The notes beneath the pieces were generated by a model. The model made no database searches, had not been told where the DNA came from, and worked only from the letters and a program-made list of their open reading frames with translations. Made by a program: the position numbers and the translations under genes. Shown here one piece after another: positions 1 to 5,740 of a stretch of DNA of 5,740 bases. Each line of letters begins with the position of its first letter. The first letter of the stretch is position 1. The stretch is taken from positions 1-5,740 of the forward strand of contig CAYNCU010000247.1 of NCBI GenBank assembly GCA_964395765.1. The letters are read 5' to 3'. The stretch is from DATDPY01 sp964395765 (GTDB lineage Bacteria; Bacteroidota; Bacteroidia; Cytophagales; Cyclobacteriaceae).

Positions 1-1019
1 GGAGCAATGAGTGCGATAAGCATATGCTGATCGAAAGGCATATCTTCCTCCTTATTGTCATATTTTTTAAAATTAGTGCAAAACCAGTAGGGAAAGGTCT
101 TGTTGATGGCAGCCACCGTTTCTCCGAATTTTCTTTTGGATAAGGCTGCGCCACCGCAACCCGATTCATTGGAAACTACCATGGCAAAACGTTGGTCTTC
201 AGCCCCTGCCCACAAGGCTGTTTTACCCAGCCTGGAATGTCCGAAAACGATTACTTTATGAGGATCTACGCCGGGATCGTTTTCAAGATAATCCATCGCC
301 CGGCTTAGCCCCCACGCCCATGCCCCAATGGCGCCCCATTCATCGGCTGCCGGAATCGTCTGGCCAGGTTTGTAAAATAGAGGCTGGATACCATCCTTAA
401 AACTTCCGTTATAATCCGGATCTATATCCCCGTAATAAAAAGTGGCTAAACCATATCCCCGGGCAAGTATTCTGAGAATCGGAAAACGGCTTGTTTTAGA
501 ACCTCGTGAAATTTCATTGGCTTTATTATCATTGATTTCCAGCATGGGATTATTACTGACCCAGTTTTTAGTGATATCAATGTTCGGATCGGGGTAAATG
601 GTTTGATTCCCGTCAAAATTACAACCCAGGAATACCGGCACAGGTCCAGGCGCTTCGGCAGGCAGGTAGATCAACAGGATGACCGGAATAGTTTTTCCGT
701 TGCCGTTAATATCCATTTCGATTTCCTTCATGTTGGCCTTGCCCCCCAGGTCTCCCTTTACCTGTTTAAGGGTTTTGTAATTAATCGTGACTTTTTGTTC
801 CGGCACCTTGCCGTATTCCTGATCCTCCAGCATCTTTAGGATTTCAGGCCTTCTTACCTTTTCCCAGTCATCGGCAGTGGCAATCCTTTTCCCGTTCTGA
901 TCGACCAGCAACGGCGGCAGGCGGAAAGAAGGAACTTTGGATTCATCATAATTAGGCTGGCTCTTCACGGTCAGAATGGGAATAAAAAATAACAGGGGAA
1001 AAATAAAAAATAATTTCAT
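1..1019 (-). CDS. CE15 glucuronoyl esterase-like alpha/beta hydrolase, secreted (C-terminus cut off by window edge)
   Basis: The 339 visible codons start at an ATG on 1017-1019; an in-frame TGA two codons upstream excludes a longer start. Residues 1-21 are a hydrophobic export signal ending in KSQ, so a periplasmic or secreted protein is expected. The rest reads as an alpha/beta hydrolase of carbohydrate esterase family 15. The nucleophile motif GHSRLGK (residues 260-266) puts the catalytic Ser at 262. Glu285 in NESGCGG lies 23 residues later, the position of the acid in canonical glucuronoyl esterases. An upstream CNFDGNQT segment, near the expected oxyanion region, and WGAIGAWAWGLSRAMDYL also fit. 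The catalytic His would lie beyond the window; family members are roughly 400-460 residues. Characterised CE15 enzymes cleave the ester between lignin alcohols and 4-O-methyl-glucuronic acid on xylan; that substrate is inferred here. Acetylxylan-esterase-like hydrolases are the alternative, but the motif set favours CE15. Confidence 0.88.
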   Translation of the reverse strand, partial: MKLFFIFPLLFFIPILTVKSQPNYDESKVPSFRLPPLLVDQNGKRIATADDWEKVRRPEILKMLEDQEYGKVPEQKVTINYKTLKQVKGDLGGKANMKEIEMDINGNGKTIPVILLIYLPAEAPGPVPVFLGCNFDGNQTIYPDPNIDITKNWVSNNPMLEINDNKANEISRGSKTSRFPILRILARGYGLATFYYGDIDPDYNGSFKDGIQPLFYKPGQTIPAADEWGAIGAWAWGLSRAMDYLENDPGVDPHKVIVFGHSRLGKTALWAGAEDQRFAMVVSNESGCGGAALSKRKFGETVAAINKTFPYWFCTNFKKYDNKEEDMPFDQHMLIALIA

Positions 1020-1123
1020 CGATCATTATAATTTATTGAATATAATAAAATTACCTTATTCAACATAATAACTCAATAAGTTAGTGAACTTTTAGCGATT
1101 AGATTATTGGATTATTAAAATGT

Positions 1124-1858
1124 TCATGGACGGTAAATGAAACTTACCGCATATCTGCCTTCAAAAGGATCCAGGTCGGGGATGATACTGGCCCTCCGGT
1201 TAAAATGAAAAGGGTCCCAGTTTTTCAAGGGTTGAAAATAATAAACAAGATTGGTAACGATCATCCCCATTCCGGCGCCAATAAGGACGTCGGGCACCCA
1301 ATGTTTGTTATTCGTTACCCGTAAAAGGGCGGTAGTCGTTGAAAATAAATACCCGGAGGATGCAACGGATTGGTTATAATCGTAAAACTCATTAAACAGC
1401 ACGGTTGCACAGGTAAATGACTGGGATGCATGACCGGATGGAAAGGAGTGTGTACCGCCGTTCGGCCTCGATTCATGAATTGTAATTTTGAAAGCATGGG
1501 TAAGCACAGCATTAACAAGTTCGGAAATGACCAGGTATTTGGTTTGATCGAAAACAGAATTTTCATGCTCTACCGGCCAGATATCGGCGCCATACATAAT
1601 TCCTATCGGTACATATTGAATGTAATTTTCAATATCATAATTAGTCTGTGGAAAAAAATCCTGTATCTGAGTTTTTACATGAAAGGCTTCAATGAGTATT
1701 CCCCCTGTGATAAGGCTTGCGGGAAGAATATTTTTACGGAAACTGATATAATAAGAATCATGGGATGCGCTGTTAAATCCTGAGTACCTGTTTCTCTTTT
1801 GGCTGTAACCTTGAAGGGTGGAAAAAATTATAATAACAAAAAGTATTGTCTTTTTCAC
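1124..1858 (-). CDS. PAP2-family phosphatase (type 2 phosphatidic acid phosphatase)
   Basis: This 244-residue protein carries the complete three-part PAP2 signature. Motif 1 is K124-x6-R131-P132, motif 2 is PSGH at 140-143, and motif 3 is R180-x5-H186-x3-D190; the Ser usually preceding the motif 3 Arg is Leu here. His186 is the expected nucleophile, with His143 as acid/base. The family removes phosphate from lipid phosphates, undecaprenyl diphosphate or similar esters; the substrate cannot be told from sequence. Residues 1-20 form a signal peptide ending in GYSQ. Later hydrophobic stretches (about 44-58, 108-123, 190-208) suggest membrane association with the active site outside the cytoplasm. 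The C-terminus ends in a strand-like GRYAVSFIYRP. The start is GTG (1856-1858): an in-frame TAA two codons upstream rules out an earlier start, and the signal peptide requires this one. It lies 89 bp after the M81 gene and 104 bp before the CE15 gene, so co-transcription is uncertain. Confidence 0.93.
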   Translation of the reverse strand: MKKTILFVIIIFSTLQGYSQKRNRYSGFNSASHDSYYISFRKNILPASLITGGILIEAFHVKTQIQDFFPQTNYDIENYIQYVPIGIMYGADIWPVEHENSVFDQTKYLVISELVNAVLTHAFKITIHESRPNGGTHSFPSGHASQSFTCATVLFNEFYDYNQSVASSGYLFSTTTALLRVTNNKHWVPDVLIGAGMGMIVTNLVYYFQPLKNWDPFHFNRRASIIPDLDPFEGRYAVSFIYRP

Positions 1859-1947
1859 CCGTTATATGTTTACTTTAAATTTAAACCCGTAAGAATCTGC
1901 AGCCTTAATATGATTAACGAACAATTTTTAAATTATGTATGCTCCTG

Positions 1948-3489
1948 TTAAAATGCCGGAGTCCACTCCATATCGGCATCAAGGGGATAAATCGGTCTTC
2001 TGACATTTTTGTAGGGTAATTTTTCAATTACCTGGTAAGCAAAGCCGGGGGTTAAGGCCATGTAAGTTTTAGGAGCAATATCGCGCAGGTCCTGAAAAAG
2101 GTAGCCAAGTTTGACGACTACGATTTTATGAGCCAAAGGATTAATATTCACCTCCTTAAAGTCAGCCGGTGAAGTGAATGATCTTATTACATTCAAAAGC
2201 ACCAACTGAATTCCATTTACCTCCACTACTACCGGATGTCTATGGACCTGGCCCCTGACCGTATCGGGAGCAATAAATCGGACTATACCATTGATTTTCA
2301 AAGGTTTGCCGAAAACCCTATCGATTTTTCCTCCGATGGTAAGACTGACATGGCCACCTACTCCTGCCTTTACGCAGGCATGAACTGCTGCCGAATCGAC
2401 GATCCCGGCAATAACTGCATCTTTAATATTTCGTTCCAGGAAATAGGAAAGAACCGTCGTGTTATCCCCCGCCGCGCCGGCAGTGGTATTATCTCCGGAA
2501 TCGGTAATAAATACAGTAGAATCCCCGGAGACTAAAGCGGAATCAACCGCTACTTTCAAATCACATGCGGGTACATCGAATATGAGATCCTTACGATGCG
2601 TCCAGATAGCTTCAGCAAGGTCCTGGCATTCCTTCCTAGCTTTATCGATGAAAGAGCTGTCACTGGCTACCACCTGTACGCTCATGCCTGCACGGTAGAC
2701 ATCAGTCCATGGCATGCCCACAAAAACAGAGGCATCGAGTAATCCGTCTTCCTTACCGATGGAAGGAAGTTTTTGGTATATGGAGCGGAGTGGTTCCACT
2801 GAAGTGATCCCTTTTTCACCAGGGATGAGAACCGGTACATTCATATGGATGATTACGGGGTGCTGGTGATTTTTTATAGCGTTCAGCAACAGGCTTACGG
2901 CCCTCAATTTAGTTTCTTCCATATCAATATGCGGGGCTGTCCGGTAAGCCGTCAAAATATTCAGGCCTTTCACGAATTCACCCGAAATATTTCCATGCAA
3001 GTCAAAGCTGCCGGCAATTATCACATCGTTGCCGGTAAGGGCCCTGATCCTTTTTATCAGGTCGGCTTGTGCATCGTCATAACCCTGTACATGAAGCGCG
3101 CCGTGCATTTCAAGATATATTCCATCAAGATGACCAGCCTTTTTAATTCCTTCCAGAATTTCGTTCCTGAATTTTTCATAGGTTTGTTTTTCAACAACCC
3201 CAAAGGGGCCTGCATCGGCATGCAGGGTTGGGATTATTTCCACGCCATTGTTTTTCAGATAATCAGCCCATGCTTCATTTTCAAGGGCATCATTTCCCCG
3301 TTTTACGACAAAATAATTTTCTGTGGTGAGCAGTGGATTAAATGTATTGGACTCATGCTGAATCCCGCCGGTGAGAATCCGGATTGGTTTTTGTACCGCG
3401 TGATTACAGGATTGAAATAACAGTCCCGGAGCGAAACTCATGAAAAATAATAAAGGATAAAACCTTAATGGCAGTAAGATCTTCTTCAT
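1948..3489 (-). CDS. M81 family metallopeptidase (MlrC-like), predicted lipoprotein
   Basis: This 513-residue protein matches the MlrC family, named for the enzyme finishing degradation of linearised microcystin, and is similar to it in length. Recognisable segments in order are GGIQHESNTF (41-50), DAGPFGVVE (92-100), EMHGAL (127-132), SFDLHGNIS (161-169), AYRTAPHID (181-189) and a glycine-rich DSGDNTTAGAAGDNTT (330-345) opening the C-terminal domain. Likely zinc ligands or catalytic residues are Glu46, His129, Asp163, His165 and His187; the D-x-H plus His 22 residues on is the family pattern. The first 27 residues are a long hydrophobic leader, and Cys28 in FQSC looks like a Bacteroidota lipobox, though a poor one by the classical rule. 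Family members without a leader are well known, so export is notable. The substrate is unknown; microcystin should not be assumed, and a peptidase or amidohydrolase acting on small peptides is the cautious reading. The gene follows the DUF885 gene by 54 bp, probably in one transcript. Confidence 0.92.
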   Translation of the reverse strand: MKKILLPLRFYPLLFFMSFAPGLLFQSCNHAVQKPIRILTGGIQHESNTFNPLLTTENYFVVKRGNDALENEAWADYLKNNGVEIIPTLHADAGPFGVVEKQTYEKFRNEILEGIKKAGHLDGIYLEMHGALHVQGYDDAQADLIKRIRALTGNDVIIAGSFDLHGNISGEFVKGLNILTAYRTAPHIDMEETKLRAVSLLLNAIKNHQHPVIIHMNVPVLIPGEKGITSVEPLRSIYQKLPSIGKEDGLLDASVFVGMPWTDVYRAGMSVQVVASDSSFIDKARKECQDLAEAIWTHRKDLIFDVPACDLKVAVDSALVSGDSTVFITDSGDNTTAGAAGDNTTVLSYFLERNIKDAVIAGIVDSAAVHACVKAGVGGHVSLTIGGKIDRVFGKPLKINGIVRFIAPDTVRGQVHRHPVVVEVNGIQLVLLNVIRSFTSPADFKEVNINPLAHKIVVVKLGYLFQDLRDIAPKTYMALTPGFAYQVIEKLPYKNVRRPIYPLDADMEWTPAF

Positions 3490-3543
3490 ATTAATCGACC
3501 AATGTTAAAAAATAATATTGAAACTTCTCCTTAATAAAAAAAG

Positions 3544-5298
3544 CTAAAGTATCTGATCCCATTGGGTGCTGTCTTTCAGTACCACTTCCCTAAGTAGTCG
3601 CAAAGGCGGCATACCATGATCAAGCATCAGGTCATTGAATTTCTGGAGTGAGTAATTGGCCCCTTCCTGTTCTTTGTAATCCTTTCTTAATTTCAGGATC
3701 TCCATTTTCCCCAACGTGTAGAACAGGTACCCCGGATCGAATGTTCCCCGTAGCGCTTCTTCATGAGCCGGTTCTTCCCCCTGGTACCAGTTATCCATGA
3801 AAAATTTAGTTCCTTCATCAACGGTCATTCCCTGGCAGTGCATTTTTATGGAAACACACAGCCTGCACAGCCGCAGGAGTGCATCTCCGGACTGGGCCAG
3901 TTTATACTTTGCTGCCGTTACCGGTCCTTCATCGCCTCGAAATCCTTCATCGATCATCATTTTTTCACAATAATGGGCCCAGCCTTCCACGTAGGGGTAA
4001 CTCCAGAATATCTTTTCAATCCTGGTTGCTGAAGATGCATTCAGGTGAAGAAACTGCACATAATGCCCGGGATAGGCTTCGTGCACGCTCACATTGTCCA
4101 TGGTGTAGTAGTCAAACATGCTGAGCCAGTCTTCTTTTTGTTTGGGGGTCCATGCCGGATCGACAGGAGTAACATAGTAGTAGGCTTCCGTGGCTTTTGT
4201 CTCAAAAGGTCCCGGCGTATCCATGGAGGCCGTACTCGTTGATCGCATATACTGGGGAGTCTCTTTAACCGTAGCGCGAACTTCGGAAGGAATGGTAACC
4301 AATTTTTTATCAATGATAAACTGCCGGATGATCTCAAGATCCTGTCGTGTATGGGGTATCAGGCTGTCCGCGACGGGGTGTTCCTTTTGCATGTCATGAT
4401 AAACATCGATCGCTTTTTTATCCGGATTAATGATTTTTGCTGTAGCCGTGAAATCGGCCTGTTCCTTTTTCAGGGCATCCATTCCCGTGGAAAGGATCTT
4501 TTCCGGCGCAACATCAATATATTCCGCCGCCAGCATTTTCCTGTAACTGGCTTCACCGATCGCATATTTATTATTGGCTTTGGGAAGTTTTTCGTTCTTA
4601 AGCCACTCGGCAAACGAAGTCAGCTCATGGATGGCTTTTTTATTGACTTGATTAAACGATTTCATGAGTGAATCGTTTTTTTCCTCCTTCAATGCCATAA
4701 CGAGATCATGCCCTAAAAAATCCGCAGAACCTCTGGCGATCTGAATCGCTAACTGAATATAGGGGAGGGGTAAGGAATCCTGCAAATTGGTCCTGGCTGA
4801 CGAAAAAATAGCAGGCGCTTTACTTTCAATATTTATGATGGATCGGATACGATTCTCCAACGGGGCAAAATTGCGGCTGATATATATATTCACATCCAAA
4901 GCACCGGCGTAGGTCATCGGGTTCCGGAGATAGGCGCCCATATCTTCAAAATTGAATATTTCTTTATGAATTCCTGACAATAATATTCGGAGATCATAAT
5001 AAGCCGCAGGACTCAATGATCCTGAATTCAGAGACGATAATTTATTTTCATAATCTTTAAGCCTGGCCAGTTCATCATCGATGGATGTTTTGCTGAAATC
5101 GGTTATATTACCGTCGTAATCATGGTATCCCAGGTAAACGGCAAGTTGAGGGCGCCAGGAAAGATAACCGTCAATGAATTTATCTGATAATTGCTGAAAG
5201 GTGGTATCTGCGGAATACATCGGGGCTTGGCTTTCTTTATGATTACAGGCCCCCAGGAATATTATCCCGGTAGCAAATAGCAGGATCAGCTTTCTCAT
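3544..5298 (-). CDS. DUF885 family lipoprotein, putative zinc metallopeptidase
   Basis: This 584-residue protein is a typical full-length DUF885 (PF05960) member. Residues 1-17 are a signal peptide and LGAC (15-18) is a clean lipobox, making Cys18 the lipidated residue and placing the protein on a membrane facing the periplasm or cell surface. The hallmark HEAYPGH (406-412), followed by EGWAHYCE (438-445), gives His406, Glu407, His412 and a downstream Glu (438 or 445) as a plausible zinc site like other gluzincins. Further family landmarks are the aromatic run EAYYYVTPVDP (371-381), the segment LRGTFDPGYLFYTLGKMEIL (516-535) and the C-terminal HGMPPLRLL (561-569). The middle region is largely helical, as expected. 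Peptidase activity is inferred from the motif; the substrate is unknown. Translation starts at the ATG on 5296-5298 in AT-rich DNA without a Shine-Dalgarno sequence. The close downstream M81 gene suggests a two-gene unit of lipoprotein peptidases. Confidence 0.93.
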   Translation of the reverse strand: MRKLILLFATGIIFLGACNHKESQAPMYSADTTFQQLSDKFIDGYLSWRPQLAVYLGYHDYDGNITDFSKTSIDDELARLKDYENKLSSLNSGSLSPAAYYDLRILLSGIHKEIFNFEDMGAYLRNPMTYAGALDVNIYISRNFAPLENRIRSIINIESKAPAIFSSARTNLQDSLPLPYIQLAIQIARGSADFLGHDLVMALKEEKNDSLMKSFNQVNKKAIHELTSFAEWLKNEKLPKANNKYAIGEASYRKMLAAEYIDVAPEKILSTGMDALKKEQADFTATAKIINPDKKAIDVYHDMQKEHPVADSLIPHTRQDLEIIRQFIIDKKLVTIPSEVRATVKETPQYMRSTSTASMDTPGPFETKATEAYYYVTPVDPAWTPKQKEDWLSMFDYYTMDNVSVHEAYPGHYVQFLHLNASSATRIEKIFWSYPYVEGWAHYCEKMMIDEGFRGDEGPVTAAKYKLAQSGDALLRLCRLCVSIKMHCQGMTVDEGTKFFMDNWYQGEEPAHEEALRGTFDPGYLFYTLGKMEILKLRKDYKEQEGANYSLQKFNDLMLDHGMPPLRLLREVVLKDSTQWDQIL

Positions 5299-5338
5299 AT
5301 TTTATTAATAGTTTAATATTTACGGATGGCATAGATAA

Positions 5339-5370
5339 CAAAAATTAATTTCAGAAAAAAGTCAATCAAT
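5339..5370 (-). promoter_or_regulatory. Candidate Bacteroidota-type promoter for the DUF885-M81 pair
   Basis: On the minus strand AATTTTTG (5339-5346) matches the Bacteroidota -7 consensus TAnnTTTG at five of six fixed positions. An ATTG (5367-5370), close to the -33 TTTG element, lies 20 bases upstream, the expected spacing. Transcription would begin near 5332, giving a leader of about 34 nt before the ATG at 5298. Both boxes are imperfect and the DNA is AT-rich, so a chance match is quite possible. Confidence 0.25.
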
Positions 5371-5394
5371 AATCAGATTTAAATCCTTGATTCA
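5362..5394. repeat. Imperfect inverted repeat enclosing a 10-bp palindrome
   Basis: Arms TCAATCAA (5362-5369) and TTGATTCA (5387-5394) pair at seven of eight positions around a 17-base spacer that contains the perfect palindrome GATTTAAATC (5376-5385). The element lies between the GH97 stop and the DUF885 start and overlaps the -33 box of the candidate promoter, so an operator is conceivable. It lacks a GC-rich stem and U-tract and is therefore not a convincing terminator. The arms and the central palindrome are not exactly concentric. Confidence 0.3.
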
Positions 5395-5438
5395 CAGAAC
5401 CAAAGCCATAATTAATTTTGTCACGGTATGACTTTCAT

Positions 5439-5740
5439 TTATTGCGGGTTGATCAGCCTGGCAACAAATCCTCCTCTTGGCTTTATGGTCAAGGCGAGGG
5501 AAGTTTCCTTATCGAACGGTTTTTTGTAATACATGAACGAATCATTCCTGGGGCCGTCGGTAATTACTTCCAGTAAAAAAGTTCCTTCGTTGATAAATGG
5601 CATCCGGAGAGTCACTCGTGTTGAATCGTTAGTTCCGTTAATACCTCCTAAATACCATGTTCCGTTTTTTTCTCTTGCCAATACAATATCTTTCCCCGGG
5701 TAGCCTTCAAGAAACCGTGTCTCGTCCCACGTATTGGGCA
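5439..5740 (-). CDS. C-terminal end of a GH97 glycoside hydrolase (5' part outside window)
   Basis: The reading frame is open to the window edge and supplies the last 99 codons, ending in TAA at 5439-5441. The visible part matches the C-terminal beta-sandwich domain of glycoside hydrolase family 97: a WDETRFLEGYPGK motif near its start, then a VLAREKNGTWYLGGIN core, a PFINEGTF strand region and a final KPRGGFVARL. The Leu codon TTG at 5679-5681 is internal, not a start. GH97 enzymes are calcium-dependent, exported exo-acting alpha-glucosidases (SusB type) or alpha-galactosidases that work on oligosaccharides in the periplasm. The residues separating the inverting and retaining subgroups lie in the catalytic barrel outside the window, so the sugar specificity cannot be stated. 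The stop is 140 bp before the DUF885 start, with no strong terminator visible, so read-through into the peptidase genes is possible but unproven. Confidence 0.88.
   Translation of the reverse strand, partial: PNTWDETRFLEGYPGKDIVLAREKNGTWYLGGINGTNDSTRVTLRMPFINEGTFLLEVITDGPRNDSFMYYKKPFDKETSLALTIKPRGGFVARLINPQ

Noticed and set aside
603..839. A 78-codon plus-strand open frame
   Set aside because: It lies fully within the CE15 gene, whose minus-strand frame carries the signal peptide and catalytic motifs; the plus-strand translation resembles nothing.
1055..1080. CTTATT/AATAAG inverted repeat in the gap after the PAP2 gene, considered as a terminator
   Set aside because: The stem is only six AT-rich pairs around a 14-base loop with no U-tract. 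The nearby GATTATTG/GATTATTA tandem (1102-1117) is also too short and AT-rich to call.
1874..1885. Minus-strand TAAATTTA inside this palindrome as a -7 promoter box for the PAP2 gene
   Set aside because: No TTTG-like -33 element occurs at the right distance, and the implied leader would be only about 10 bases.
2845..3420. A 191-codon open frame on the plus strand antisense to the M81 gene
   Set aside because: It lies wholly inside a well-supported family gene on the other strand, and its translation has low-complexity, Cys/Phe-rich content with no recognisable domain. It is a shadow of the minus-strand codons.
3527..3532. A Shine-Dalgarno-like AAGGAG on the minus strand upstream of the M81 gene
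   Set aside because: It is about 38 bases from the M81 ATG, too far to act, and an in-frame TAA between the two excludes an earlier start. Bacteroidota rarely use Shine-Dalgarno sequences.
5420..5432. GTCA/TGAC hairpin just after the GH97 stop, considered as a terminator
   Set aside because: A four-base-pair stem with no following run of U is too weak.

Overview
The window looks like a chromosomal segment from a member of the Bacteroidota. All five genes lie on the minus strand. Their leaders end in the phylum's typical 'SQ' or lipoprotein Cys, intergenic DNA is AT-rich, no well-placed Shine-Dalgarno sequences are visible, and the families present (GH97, CE15, DUF885 and M81 lipoproteins) are common there. 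Genus cannot be assigned from the sequence.

In the direction of transcription (right to left): the C-terminal end of a GH97 glycoside hydrolase (5439-5740, cut by the window edge); a 140-bp gap with an inverted repeat and a weak promoter candidate; a DUF885 putative zinc-peptidase lipoprotein (3544-5298); after 54 bp, an M81/MlrC-like metallopeptidase with a lipoprotein-type leader (1948-3489); an 89-bp AT-rich gap; a secreted or membrane-associated PAP2 phosphatase with a GTG start (1124-1858); a 104-bp AT-rich gap; and a CE15 glucuronoyl-esterase-like enzyme lacking its C-terminus because the window ends (1-1019). There is no gene-free stretch longer than 300 bases. I saw no tRNA, rRNA, IS element or CRISPR array.

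The four genes whose N-termini are visible all encode exported proteins, and GH97 enzymes are normally exported too. The segment therefore reads as envelope and periplasmic hydrolases: two carbohydrate-active enzymes (GH97 on alpha-glycosides, CE15 on lignin-glucuronoxylan esters) flanking two peptidase-like lipoproteins and a lipid or phosphate-ester phosphatase. The DUF885-M81 pair is the best candidate for co-transcription. No SusC/SusD pair or dedicated regulator is visible, so I cannot call it a polysaccharide utilization locus. This is mostly an ordinary region. The most notable point is the M81 enzyme with a lipoprotein leader next to a second lipoprotein peptidase.
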